DNA from: Paramacrobiotus metropolitanus | Lineage: Eukaryota > Tardigrada > Eutardigrada > Parachela > Macrobiotidae | Assembly: GCF_019649055.1 (NCBI RefSeq) | Contig: NW_026570259.1 | Location: 1 to 64,000 of the forward strand | DNA: 64,000 bases | Reading direction: 5' to 3' | In this document: piece by piece, positions 1 through 12,524 of the stretch | How the letters are laid out: the number at the start of each line of letters is the position of its first letter | Position numbering within the stretch: position 1 is the stretch's first letter | Translations under genes and position numbers: made by a program | The notes under the pieces: model-generated | Database searches by the model: none | Told to the model about the DNA's origin: nothing | The model's input: only the letters and a program-made list of their open reading frames with translations

Positions 1-27
1 TGACCATAATCAGTATAAAATGGGCAA

Positions 28-372
28 TTAAACGGAAATATACTTCTTACAGCATCGCTGCAGACTTGACCCTTTGGTCGGGTCATCGAGACTGCCGGCA
101 ATGGAGTGGGGGCTCCGCGGTACGTCCAGCGAGGAGTTGGTGCCCTGACGTTGGAATTGAAAGGCTTTGTTGCGGGTGGGCGGCAGCGGATCGGTGTCCG
201 TTTCGTTGAAGGGCAGTCCGAGGGCTTTGCTAGTCTGCGATAGCAACACCCGGATGGATCCCGTCGCGGGACATTATCGTCGCTGTTGCGGCCGTTGAGG
301 GCAACTCCTCACGGTCCGATTTGTGGCGGAGCGGGGTGAGACGTGCGGGGCGTGGTCAGCGGCCATTGTTGT
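28..372 (-). CDS. Hypothetical GC-rich gene fragment at left edge
   Basis: A GC-rich island that contrasts with the AT-rich flank. On the minus strand an ATG in good context (ACAACAATGG) lies near 372 and opens Ala/Pro/Arg/Ser-rich sequence. An overlapping frame stays open from about 265 to 28 and carries the motif LPFNETDTDPLPPT. The two frames do not join without an intron or a one-base shift. A possible splice donor (GCT|GTAAGA) near position 50 suggests that the gene continues off the left edge. I recognise no domain. It could also be a short terminal exon ending at the stop at 28. Confidence 0.3.
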
Positions 373-2709
373 TGGATTTAAACTGCAAGGTTTATATGTA
401 TCACTTGCTGGCAAATTTATATAAGCGTCCGCTTGCAGTTAACAACAAAATCCATGAAATAACGGTTTTCTGTTGGTTTGCAATTCACATAGACAAAGGG
501 GCCACGAGATGGCTTGATAGCAATCCTTTAATGCGCCAGTACAAGTGTACAGTGGATTGAGCGTTAAGTCATGTTTGATTGGCAACAACCGACTCGGCTG
601 GGCTGACGCGGGACAAGATGCTACAAAGTTGACTACTGGAGTGCTGTTTACACTTTACCGTGTATGCTTGTGTGTCTGTTATGTGCTGTGTACGCTGGAA
701 TGAAAGAAGGAAAGCCGGGCGCAGGGAGAAAGGAAGAAACTTAACTCGCCAGGCGTGTCAGTATGGGGAAGCAATGATGAGAAAAATTGCCGGTTGGAAA
801 AGCCGAGGCACACTGTGTTTATGTTGGTTATTGTGCATGAGCTGGGCTGATTGGATGCAGGCGCGCACTCTCGCTCACTGTGCATATCAGAGAGTTGTTG
901 TGCACGAAAATATCCGACGGATGGAGTGGGAACCTTGCTGGGTAAGGTTTGATCATACCTTTGCACCCATTCAAACCCATAATCCATAGAGGGTATATTT
1001 CGGTAAAAATCAATAAAGCACACTGTAGGAAAATATTTGCCGTTTCGCTTAACAACTTTAGTACGCGGGAAAAATACGTACCATGTATCAGCAGTGCCAC
1101 AGTAAAGTGCTTATTGTTAAAGTTTTTGTGGTGTGCAGATACATAATGTACGCACAAAAAATTTTTATAAATATGTCTAAAATCCACTCGCTATTGGTAC
1201 CACTTTAGCAAAGTGAATGTTTACGCCGAAAAACACTAGAATAAAATTAAACAAGTAAAAAACTAGCCAGTTCTAAGCTCGCAGCTGGATTTCATGCTGC
1301 CAGCTGCTACGCGTACAGATACGTTCACTAGGATGGTAAAATGCAGGGTGCAGTTTACACCTTCCAGATATCAACCTTTTCTGTATATTTGTTATGTTTA
1401 GTTGTTCCGCTTACAATAATTATGCAATAGTTATAGTGCTTCGGCAATAAGCTGAATCCGAAGACGCGAAAACGGAAGCAAATGAATAAACACAAAGTAA
1501 CCCGCACAAGACGAAGTATTCTGTGTATATGAAAGAACTTCAGCGGAAGTACAGTACAGAAACGACGTTGTGACTGCGCTCTGCGTTTGATAGTTTTTTG
1601 AATATAATCATGCACATTCCTTCTAGTAGGATGTTAAATTATTATGTTGTAGCATCCTACGATGCGACTTTTTCTATACCTATTAATTGTTAGCAAAACT
1701 AGCTAACAATCCGCGTTTTCCGATTATTTCCTTCAAGCCTTTGATCATTACAGTATTTAGGCTTGCTTATTTTCCATTGTTATAGCATAAACAAAAAAAC
1801 CACGAAGCCAGTATCACACAGCACTGACCGGGTTTCTCCTGCTTTTTTACGGGGAATTTATTATACGGTTTGAATGTGTGGCAAACCTGCTAAACGATAC
1901 GAACTGAGCAGCCCATGGTTGCTATCCCATAAGCTTTCACCGGGTTGTTTGTTGTGTTAACCTTTGCTGGATATATGCTACCCGAAAAAGCCAACAATCT
2001 GCAGCGATGAGGGATGGCCGTCACCGAATGCGAGTTTTACGGCCGGAGTACAAAGCGAAAAAAACCAAGTTCTTGCCCATCAGTTGACCACCATATGCAT
2101 ATGAATACGCACTACCGAACAAAAACAGCTTCCACAGGAGAAAGCGAAACGAAAGCTCAGCGGTTCCAAATAGTTTGGCAGCGATTCAAATAAAAGACTT
2201 CTATGGTTTAGACTTTACAGCGGACCCGGTCCACAAAGGTAAACGTTAAGTACGCATTCAGATTGTGAGCTTACAATTAATTTACTTTGTATTTCTGCAG
2301 GAATCTAGGTTGGGCTATTTCGTGAAATCTCTCCGAAATCTCTCCCGGAATAACTAGGTATTCTCACTACGCTGTACATGTACTCGTGTCGTTATTATGC
2401 TAACTGCATGTATGAATGCATATGGCCTTATCCCATGATTTGAAGAGCCCGTATTCCAGTTTATTGTGAGTTATTCGCAATTCTACTACAGTACTTTTGC
2501 AGCTATCGAACAAATATTATGGTCAAACACGTATGAATAACAAGAGAATCATGGGATATTTACAGAATTCAGGCAAGACGTTACAACGGATATTGTGTAC
2601 TACAGTAGTACTCAATGGCACACCATCGCAACACGATCACTTGACCACGGCAATGACCGAAACAAATGTACAGTACTTAATATATTACACAATTCAAATG
2701 CAGAATTAT
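373..2709. other. Intergenic, no gene recognised
   Basis: AT-rich sequence with only short, unconvincing open frames on both strands. I see no splice-consistent exon chain, repeat array or RNA gene. Confidence 0.5.
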
Positions 2710-5700
2710 TTACACGTCAGCCAAGGAAACTGTTGTGATATTTTTAACGGTTTTCTTTGAGTTTCCTTTGCCGCTTTTGACCGGATCCCTCTCACTTCCA
2801 ATGTTGATGGTCTTGTCTCGAATGATTCCCATGACCTTTGCTATCGCCTTTAGGTAGCTGCGAACTTGATTGTGCATCAGGTTGAAACAGCAGGCAATCA
2901 GCGCCAAGCCGACCAGCACGTATATGCAACACATTACCAGCTTTTGATTTGATGTGTCAGCCGAGCATGGACGCGCCGGGCACAAAGTCTCAAAACCCGA
3001 TGGTCGCAGAGTGACGAAGCAGAAGTAGAATGCATCTAGGTAGGGCCAATCTTCCCACAGAGCGAATAAAGTGGCGCCGCCGAATAGGTATGCACTCATG
3101 ATGACCAAACAACCAATCACCGGAACGTTGTTGTCTTTACGCTCAAGCGCTCCACTAAGGCGGCCACTTCCGGTTCCCATGCCGGAATAGCTGGTGCAGC
3201 CGTCTAGAAATATGGTATATATGATTTTTTTGAATCTCAAAATACGTTACGTGAATATGATTGTTGGCTACTTTTTTCAGTTCTGTCATGCCAGTGATGC
3301 TTGAAATCATCAAAGGAGTTTCTTACACGTAAGCGAATATTAACTACAGTTAAACTGAATTAAGCTCAAATACATATTATTAAATAAAAACATTTCAGTT
3401 AAGGGTTTCTTTTAGAGGTACCTGTGCTTTAGGGTTTCGTTAATACGAGTATAAATGCACATGTGAGTGTTTCGGCATCATATTTTTTTGATCAGGTACG
3501 TACTCGTACTTTCGGTTTAACTGCTAAAATGTTTTGCGTCAGAAACATTTGCTTAAAGAACGAATACCTCGTCGCCAGGAGTAACATTAGACGATTCATC
3601 AGGTGGAAAGAATCGCTGATGAGAAATCGTTGGCTTTGGCTGCAGCTGACCTTTAGCAGACCGATGGCAGGAGAAACTTCAACTTTCGGTGACGCAACAG
3701 TACTGGATCCGGTGGATTTAAGAAACGGCATCGGCACATGTGGGAGAACAACCCAATGAAGACTTTGGCTAGTAAATTCCCGATATTGGACAAGAACATC
3801 AGCATTATAGAATTCCCTACAGCGTAGAGCACCGTCACCACTTTGCCGGCTTGTGTCTTGGGCGTAACATGCCCATAACCTGCAAGCACAGCACGTGTGT
3901 TGCAGCGGCATCGTGATTACTTATCAGCAGTTTTTCTTTATTTATATGTTGTGCCGAAATGTAAATACTAACCGATCGTTGTTATTACGGAGAGAGCATA
4001 TAAGAAGGAGCTGGAGAATGTCCATTTGGGATTGGATTTCTTGGTCTCGAAACCTTGTTGTGCGGCGTCACTGATATTGTTTTGGAATTCTTCAATGCGG
4101 TCCATGGCTAATGTCGTCCAGTTGCTCTGAATATGCAGAACAGCAATACATGCAGCATGAGCAGCCGGCGGTTTTATCCTCAATAATATTTACAGTAGGC
4201 GTAAGTACATGCGACTGACCTTTGTCTGATTTTTAACCATCAGGGTAGGAATGCAGACAGTGGAGCATTTTACGGCTGGTTTGTACCAGCGCATTTCGGC
4301 TTCTTCGTTCCATAAACGTAATTGACGGATCAGATTGCTGATTTCCTTTTCAGCGGTTTGTGTCCAGTTTTCCTGCAATTACTGCGACGTGACAGACGTT
4401 CATTCACAAGCGTTTACGTTTGCGGCAGCATATATCAACATGTGGTTTGCAGTCTTCTTCATAAGTGCATGGCAGCATGCATATATTTTAAAAAATTTGG
4501 AGTGCCTACATACTTTCCAAAGAACATTTAAGTCCATCGTTAAGGTCCATAGATTTTCAACCAGAGCCGTTTTAGCTGCTTCCGCCTGCATAATATGCTG
4601 GTCCTTGGCTTCTTTTTGGAATTTGGTCATTGTCTCATTTGACTGGACAGAACAGGTGGATGTGCAGTTATTCTGTAGAGCCAATTATTCGAATTAGATG
4701 CGAGTAAAAGTTACAATATACAGAGTATTCTGAGTTTGGTAATACACCAGGAGCAGTAAGAGTACTGTACGTATAATTCCTACCTGATAAGTTTATGCTT
4801 GGTTTATGGTCGGCATGATTTCATAGATCAAGATGTACAAGTATCGTATTATTCAAAATATTAGTACACTTTTTATCGCAGTAAAAGTGAAATGTTTATT
4901 TGTTTACGCGTAAGCCTAGAGCTGTCTTAATTGCAAACTTTCTATGATCAGTACTTTCAAGCTCTAATGAGAGAAAGGTCAATGGACTCCTCCACATGTC
5001 TTTCATATTATTGTCAATCGCAAAAAAGCGGTCCACAAAACCCGCACCATATGACGCAACCGGCATTCTCAATGGTTTATTAATAAATAATAACACAGTT
5101 TCGCTTGATGTTGCGTAGTCTTTTAATAGCAATTCAATTAAAGAACGATGCGAATGTATGACAGATATACTAAATTGCGAAAGACGACTGTTGTAGTTGT
5201 TGCCACTTTAGGTTTAAATCTTAAAATCGCGTTTCTTTCCCGAATGACCTGGTTTATTATCGCTGTCGCTATGTATATGTGTTGGAAGCGAATTAATTGG
5301 TAACGATGCAAGTAGATGGATAATGTTCTAGATCAACTTAACAGCTGTTTTTTGATCTGGCGACCAAATATCAGTTACTGTCTAAATACAAATATAAGGC
5401 ATTCGTAGACACCGTAAAGAATGCTCCGACACGTTCTCAAATTATGATGATTGCATTGCTCAAGTGTAAAGTATTCGATTCCGGAACGCTTCGATTGGGG
5501 ACAAAAGTGACACCGGCATTGGGCAGCGCGCGTTGGAATGCCAGCACTAATTAAATTATATCTGGGCTAACGTGGGCGATCGATTAGGAAAACAAGCCGA
5601 ACTGATTTAGTTCGAATTGCTGCTAGACACTGTGTCGACCGGATGGGGTCATTAATTTCCAACTCAGATTGACAGTCGCCGGGTCCGTCCGTTTTCCTTT

Positions 5701-7265
5701 CCGGTCTGTTCCAGACTAGTGCCGCTTTCATTCCTGATGTGCGATTTATGAGGCGTACCAAACTTTCGACATTTACTTTCTGATCTGACAACGTAGGAAA
5801 AAAATCGGAAGTGCACAGATTGGGCCATATGGTGTATCATTATTTTTTATGGGGAAAGAGAAATTTTTATTGCGGCGCAAATGTGTCTTCTTATGCCGAA
5901 AGGAAGATGATGAACAGCGACAGGGTAAACAGGCTGAATGTGATCAATTGCTCCACAAATATTTAGGTTTCTTAAGGTTGCACCGATATTTACCGGCGGT
6001 TCGATGATCGCCGGCGACTAGACTGCAAAGACCAAGGCCAATTCAACATTATGCAAGAATATGCGTATTTTCCAAGATAACATAATGAAGTTTCAAAATA
6101 GACCAGAAGGATAACTGGCGCCTATTCGGAACATAGTAAAATTGCAGTCTTATAACTTTGCATGTGTGTAATGTGTCATATTAAAGTATTTAGAAGATTG
6201 TTTCATTCGATGCTCAGATACTGAAATAAAAGGAAGATGTAAAGTAAAATCAGTATTATAGGCTTCCAGTTTTAATGCCGAAATGGTCAAGCCGAGAACA
6301 CTTAGGTAATTAATTAAGACATAAAATGTTGTTCGTACTAAACAATTAGAAATAGGCAAGATTTTTCGGGGCCCGTTTCGACATCCAGTACATTGTTGAT
6401 AGTGTATGAATTTTTCTCCGCGACCATCCTCGCGGAAAATTATCAATATTTTTAGTAAATAAATATATTCTTAGTGACAAAATATTCGTACAGATGAGCT
6501 TATATTATGGTGCTTAAGTTTAACACATCTGTGCCGACTGAGCATATTCAATGGATCTTTGCTTTGAATGCGAATACTTAACCGAAGTAAACTGACTTAC
6601 CATTTATTTTATAAAATAATCAACTTAAAAAACACTTGCATATTACAGGCGAGTATGCCATTTCAGTGTGTAACTACTGTGAAACTCGATGTAATGCACA
6701 TTACAGGCTACACAAAGTACTACTGACTTGATTACTGCCTGAACCGACAGTGACGGCCATAATTATAACACGTCCTGCAAGTGTGATCAATCAAGTATCC
6801 GCTACAAATAACGCTACCATACCATACATCGATCATTACGTATTTCCTACAAGACTAAACAATATTGCAGTTTTATATTTTGCTTCAAAGAGCAAAAACA
6901 AGATCGTTTAATTCATATTTAGTATGCTCATTATTACATTCTGACTTTCAGTAAAGGTCGTTAGGATAATCCTTTACACTTGGTACCTGGAATAGCTCGT
7001 GCATGTGGACATCGGTCGTGATGTTCCATAGTGCCTCCACCGTGTCGTTCTTCCATTCCCGAATGGTCCCCATCTTGTCCATCTCGTGTTGGTATTCCAA
7101 ATGCCGGAAGAGAAACGCCCCCATAATGGAGTATCCCACAACCAGTGCGGTCAGGCCAATATGGGAAAACAAGAAGGCGATGGTCTTCCGGCAGCAGTTC
7201 TTCACCGTCCATCCGGTGTCCTTTTCATTGTCCGTCTCCTCTTCACTATCCGCTCCGCCCGGCAT
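2710..7265 (-). CDS. Two-pore-domain potassium (K2P) channel with long cap and aberrant second pore
   Basis: Membrane leak K+ channel of the K2P family. The exon chain on the minus strand is 7265-6987 (ATG, first transmembrane segment with IGLTALVVGYSIMGAFLF), 4672-4514, 4372-4220, 4126-3973, from 3879, and from about 3203 to the stop at 2710. GT-AG borders and phases agree for the first four introns. Pore 1 is canonical: TTIG is split by an intron and continues GYGHVTP. Then come M2 (VLYAVGNSIMLMFLSNIGN), M3 (VIGCLVIMSAYLFGGATLF), a second pore and M4 (MCCIYVLVGLALIACC), with a basic cytoplasmic tail. Two oddities stand out. The M1-P1 cap is about 180 residues with many N-glycosylation sequons (NDT, NIT, NCT, NET, NWT, NQT, NIS). 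The second filter reads TLRPSGFETLCP instead of the usual TLTTIGFGD-V-P. The donor closing the fifth exon is unclear. Confidence 0.85.
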
Positions 7266-8978
7266 AATGAACAGTAGCCAGAGAATTTTACACTGCAGTC
7301 ATAGACACAATCGTAACCACAATTCCGACAGTTGGCGCGTTATGAAACAATTCCCGATTGAGTTGTGACATGGAAGAAGTTATATTGGCCTATTTGTTTC
7401 ATGTTCAAAAGCAAAACACCAGCGGCCATAATTAACCGATTGGGGCGGTGTTTTTTTGCAAATCGGGGATATCACTCAACTAACCGGCTAATTTGCCTAA
7501 TGTCCAAGCGGATCCGCTGTCAGCTGTTGACCCCAAAAAACTGACACCGCATAGCGTCATAGACGCGAGTGTGTACGCGTTGTGGATCAGAAGATGCCGG
7601 CTGGCATCATGAAAAGTGTATCATGGGTGAGATTCTTCACCTCAATGTGTTGATAGATAATATGCTTGTGGAGTTTACACGCTTTAAGTAGGTTTTTCTT
7701 TCTTAATGGTATCCGGCGATCGACGTGCCGGATGAATGTAAAGTGCGCATCCATTGGTGGAATGCTTGGCGTATCCGGTGCCGCTTTCCGCTTCCCATTG
7801 AGTGGCTCGGTTTAGAAATTTGCAGCCGCTGGTTACAGATGTAACCTGCCTTGGTGCCAGGCTGCCAGCAGGCAAGAAGCCATCCACCAAGTGCGGATCG
7901 AGTTGTCAAATAAAGAGCGCATAAGAAGACCGTTTTTTTCAAGGAAACATATTCATTTTGAAAAAAAAAACCATTAATTTCAATTAACCACTTTTCGTTG
8001 CTCTCAAGATGAACCGTAAACGAAAGTGTTTAAACCATAAGAGTTCGTTTTGTAAGTTCTAATGAAATAGTTTAACTACTTGTAAGTTGTGTACTTACTT
8101 TTAAACTGCAAAGGCCCTTGAATTCTTTATAAAGGAGAAATGTTGTGGAAAAAATGCACACCAACCTTGCATATAATGGGCAGATGTCAGCTACTGCTTT
8201 GTTTTTTGCAGAAATGCATAAAGATTACGGAATACTTTAAAGGGTGATACAAAGTAGTGACAGTGCTGTTATTCTTAAGGAGCTGTACTATACTATGTGT
8301 TACCTGCTTCCCATATTACACGCAATGATGCGCAAGTTCAACGTCAAAAAATGTTTCGGGAGTAATAAGCAGTTCAAGGAGTGCGAACGGACATAAAGGT
8401 CAGAAAGGGCAGACACAAGTGACTGCGCGAGAGGATCAGAACGATACCGCCCAATTACTTTTTTTCTGGTGCGGAATTCATTGTACCGTTATTAATAGTA
8501 CGAGCACTACAGTATAATGATGTAAGTAACGCCTGTTTTTTTGGTTGCAGGCTTTTTTAGAATTTTCCCTAATTATTAAAATTTATAGTATTCGCGGTTT
8601 GATAGACTCGTAAGTGCTTGTCAGTTGTTTTTAGTGTATTTTAATTAATTTTACATGTTTTGTTTGCAATTAACGAAATAGCGCAGTTAGCATTATAAGT
8701 TCCTCTTATGTTTTGTGTTTTTATGAAACACTTTTGTAGTAGTCGTACAGGTTTTATGTAGGAATTAATCGTAAACCTTTTTTGTTTGCCTTCAGATATG
8801 CGCACGTTAAAGTAATAGCGCATTGACGTTACATACAAGCACACAAACATCAGGTTTTGCCGCAGTATGATTATGTAGTTCTTACACTATTAGCTTTAAT
8901 AGCAAAGAAAAATACAGCACCTGTTTACAATCATTCAATCGTTTCTAATGTTAAAAATAAAAAGGGCCAGAATAAATT
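7266..8978. other. Intergenic; one GC-richer minus-strand ORF of doubtful status
   Basis: Mostly AT-rich. On the minus strand 7890-7684 is an open frame starting MVDGFLPAGSLAPRQ, with an ATG in fair context and a TAA stop. Its base composition is richer in G+C than its surroundings, so it may be an exon or a small gene, but it matches nothing I know and has no partner exon. The remainder shows no gene. Confidence 0.3.
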
Positions 8979-8984
8979 AAAAAA
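8979..8984 (-). terminator. Pol III T-run terminator of the 5S gene
   Basis: Six consecutive T on the minus strand directly follow the 3' end of the 5S rRNA, the standard RNA polymerase III stop. Confidence 0.8.
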
Positions 8985-9102
8985 GTCTACAACACCCGGT
9001 GTTCCCAAGCGGTCACCCATCCAAGTACTAACCGGGCCCGACGTAGGTTATCTTCCGAGATCGAACGGGATCGGGAGTTTTCTACGTGGTATGGTCGTAG
9101 AC
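8985..9102 (-). rRNA. 5S ribosomal RNA
   Basis: The minus strand gives a 118-nt transcript beginning GTCTACGACCATACCAC and ending GTTGTAGAC, with 5' and 3' ends that pair as the 5S helix I. Inside are the invariant 5S blocks: GATCTCGGAAG after loop B, the A-box-like GGTTAGTACTTGGATGGG and GGGAACACCGGGTG. Length matches animal 5S (about 118-120 nt). It is a single copy here, not a tandem array, between the K2P and prosaposin genes. A TATATA element lies about 45 bases upstream in transcript orientation. The usual internal promoter is intact by eye. Confidence 0.95.
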
Positions 9103-9688
9103 ATACGAATTAAAATTTTTGCCACCCAACGTGTTTCCCTTCAGTATATATGGTAACGAGAATTTTCTGTGCTAATTGCTTCTAAAAATATTATTAATTA
9201 AGAAACAATCTTCACACGTGATAGGACTCACCATGTTTTTCCAGATGTGCCTACTGCCTACATTTGTACAGGCTGCAAGATATATTATAATCTGAAAACT
9301 TAAACCAGAGTATTGTGCAAACTGCAAATTTTGAACAAATTTGGTTGATTTCCGGCGCCAGTTATGAGTTCCTCGCCGGCCATAACTGGGCAACTGGTTA
9401 ATGGATAATGGTTATCCTTGTGGCATTTGTTATCCATGTGGCTCACCAAACACAGCCCGGTGTGCAGTTCGGCTTGCCACAAAGATTATGTCTCGTGCCT
9501 ACCAGTACCAGCTACTGAGCTACAGTACGACAGAAGGAAATTTCTGTTTGCGTTTGCGTTTGTCTTGGGTTGCTGTTTGGCTCTTGTTGTTTGAGAAACG
9601 AAATCACTTCATTTTTTTTAAATTCTGTAATTGACTAATTGTGAATATCTGTATTAGCAACTTGGATGTTTGATCTTACCTTATAAGG
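9103..9688. other. Intergenic between 5S and prosaposin-like gene
   Basis: No gene seen. It should hold the upstream regulatory region of both flanking genes, but I recognise no specific element beyond the TATATA near 9147. Confidence 0.4.
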
Positions 9689-12523
9689 ATGAACTCTTTT
9701 GTATTACTATTTCCGATTTTGATATCGTTGTGCGTGGCAGACCAACATGCAGTATCCTCTATGACAGGCGCTCATCGAGCCCATGAACGTCTAGTTGGCT
9801 CCAACAAATGCACATGGGGTCCTTCCTTCTGGTAATTACTAGTTCAGAAATACTAAATAGACTTATATTTCTGTAGAGAAGGTTAATTTGTATGCATTTT
9901 ATGATTTGCTAGGCATAAAGTCACTATAAATTAATAACTAAGAATCAGTTGCACTCCTAATGTACAAGTACCGTAGACACTGGTAGACTCCGTAAGAAAC
10001 TGAGTACAGTTGTTTTGCAATGTAGAATAATTAAAGATTATTATTAATTATTTTGGTTTTTAGGTGCGATAAAGTTGCGAATGCCAAGCAGTGCTCAGCT
10101 GTTACGCACTGCGTGCAGTCAGTGTGGGGGAAAGCAAGCCGAGCCTTCGGATGACTCCATCCTTTGCCGCTGGTGCGATGATCTCATGGACGATATTCGT
10201 GATCTGGTGGCCGTGAACACCTCGGAAAGCGGCATGCACGGGTACCTGAGAGATGGTTGCAAGTAAGTACGAGTATTTAGCTTGATCGCTAAATAATACA
10301 TGAATTCACTAACATTTAGTTTAAATTTTAGGCATAACTTTTAGGTACTTACTTACTTCGCACATCTGGCTTATTTTAATAAATTTTAGGCATTTCCAGC
10401 ATTTAGGTTTAGCAGGATTTTGCGTACAAGTATTTACCTTTTCTTAAGCTTCTTAAGTTTGTTTCAAAGTTTCTAACAGTTTTTTGAAGTGCTTTTTTGG
10501 TGTTTGCCTGATTTTTGTGGCAGATTTTTTTAATTTTGTGTGGTATATTTATTATTAGACGCATTCCGAAAAAGAGCCGTCGTGCTGACTGCTTGGCGGA
10601 TATGACGACGGATCTTCCAGAAATCCGTCAGATGCTGTCGGCCAACGTGCCCGACCGGACCATTTGCAAAACCATCAACTTCTGCTCTCCCAGCGGAACA
10701 GCCTCCCGCACAGCCTCCTACCAATCTCCCCATTCCCGCTCCTGCTGCATCCAATCGCAACTACTGCGCAGATTGCTACAATTTCTTCGAGGACGCCAAG
10801 GAGATCTACATTGGCAATTATACGGAGGATGAGTTCAAACAGATGCTGCTGGACCAGTGCGATCAGGCGGGCTATCCGGCTCTGACGGAACTGTGCAAAA
10901 CGGTCATTGAGCAGTACTGGCCGCAGATCTATGCCCGGCTGCAGATGTTCTTTGATCCGGAGGAGGTGTGCTCGCAGTTGAATTTCTGCACGGGAATGCA
11001 GAGCGGCAAAGCCAAGTGGTGGTTGCCGTTGGTGCCCTACGCGCAACGCAAGACTACCAAGAAGATGGACTTTACACCGGTAAGCGTGGTAAAATTGAAA
11101 TGACATGCGGACGTGGCATGGATGATTGGAATGTTTGATTACATATTTTGTAAATAGTAATTTCCGTTCAATTGCTCAGCTTTAACGACTGCGGTTCATC
11201 GTGCAGGAAAACTCACGGGTTTCTCGTGCAAAATGTTCTCGTTTAAAACAGCATGGGAATGTTTTAGTGAATATAACGGTATCATTCGTATGATGTTCGT
11301 TTACTTCGTTACCCAGATTTTTTAATTAGACTGCATATATGTAATTTTGGAAGCATTCTGGTGAATGGCTGGTTAGATTTGTTGCGCTGGTTGCTTACAA
11401 CTTCCGAACTTCGGCGAGAGCGCGATTATGATGATCGTGCTTTCGTCGCACTTGCGGATCAGCTGATGGGTTTACTTTTAGCAAATGCAATGACCGACAT
11501 GCGCTGATCTGTTTATGTCCGGAAATAATCGACGGGTGGTCGTCGTGAGCATGTTGCTGTTTTCATCTTGGCTTTAGCTGCAGAAATGGTCGTGTTGTTT
11601 AACAGTTTGACTTTGACTGCAGATTATAGAATTCGTGAAGTTGAAATCTTAATGCACATTGAAGTTATCGTTAGTACATTCAAGTTTTCTTACAGATTCA
11701 GCTGCCATTGACCCGCATGCTTCTCAACCTGAATTCCCTTCCCGCAGTCCGTGCTAGCTCATCATCACCGCCCCCTCCGAAAAAGGTGGCCTATAAAAAC
11801 GATGTGGAATGCGTTGTCTGTGAGTTTGTGATGTCGTACTTGGACCGCATGCTGGAAGACAATTACACGGAAGCTGCCATCCAGTCCGCCTTAGAACGCG
11901 TGTGCACCGTGATGCCCAAATCGGTTCGGGACGATTGTGTGGGGTTTATTGATCAGTATGGTCCGGCTATTCTGGTCATCCTCGGCAACGAACTGGATCC
12001 CGCTACGGTGTGCGCCGGACTGGGACTGTGCAAGAGCAAGAAACCGGAAGTTTGCGGCGCGGCGACGTGCACATCTTGCACGGAAGTGTTTAAGGTTTGT
12101 AAGAATAAAGTTGATGTAAATTACTGGATAACGGTGGCACAAAAATGATGGAATCTGGTGCATTGCAAGAGGTTTTGGGGTTTTAATCCCTCAGTCACTG
12201 ACTTAAATTGCATATCTGATTGCCCATTGTTTTACATATTGCTGTTAAACGATATGCAGTTGCACGTTGCTATTTATAAAGTAAAACGTGTGACATTCAA
12301 ATGCGGATTGAATTTGCAGGTTATTAAGGTGATGCTGGAAGATTACGACGAGAACGTGCGTCTGTCGAATCTCATCAAGTCGTACTGCGTCTTTTTCCCG
12401 GAGGAAGCCAGAACCGAGTGTGAAACCGCCGTGATGACTTACGTGCCTTACGTTCTGCAGATCGCCGCACAGCTTCTCGATCCCGAGGGTGTGTGCCGTG
12501 CCGTGAAATTGTGTGACCAATAA
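9689..12523 (+). CDS. Prosaposin-like sphingolipid activator precursor, four saposin-B domains
   Basis: A secreted or lysosomal precursor processed into saposins that present lipids to hydrolases. Five exons: 9689-9831, 10064-10262, 10559-11079, 11696-12094, 12320-12523, all GT-AG. Exon 1 encodes a signal peptide (FVLLFPILISLCVA) and the start of a saposin-A domain (CTWGPSFWC). Exon 2 finishes it (AKQCSAVTHC) and opens saposin-B domain 1 (CRWCDDL). Domain 2 starts YCADCYNFF, domain 3 ECVVCEFVM and domain 4 CTSCTEVFK; each keeps the six-Cys pattern ending in -C-x5-C. The C-terminus is VKLCDQ. The polyadenylation signal AATAAA at 12519-12524 overlaps the stop. Two single-base excesses break the frame: one in the GGGGG run near 10128 and one in CCC near 10690. 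The exon phases close only if each run is one base shorter. Confidence 0.85.
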
Positions 12524-12524
12524 A
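12519..12524 (+). promoter_or_regulatory. Polyadenylation signal overlapping the prosaposin stop codon
   Basis: AATAAA shares its TAA with the stop codon. Reasonable but unproven; other A/T-rich signals follow downstream. Confidence 0.4.

Noticed and set aside
660-1190. Overlapping 100-codon frames on both strands
   Set aside because: Mutually overlapping, without splice-site support or recognisable motifs.
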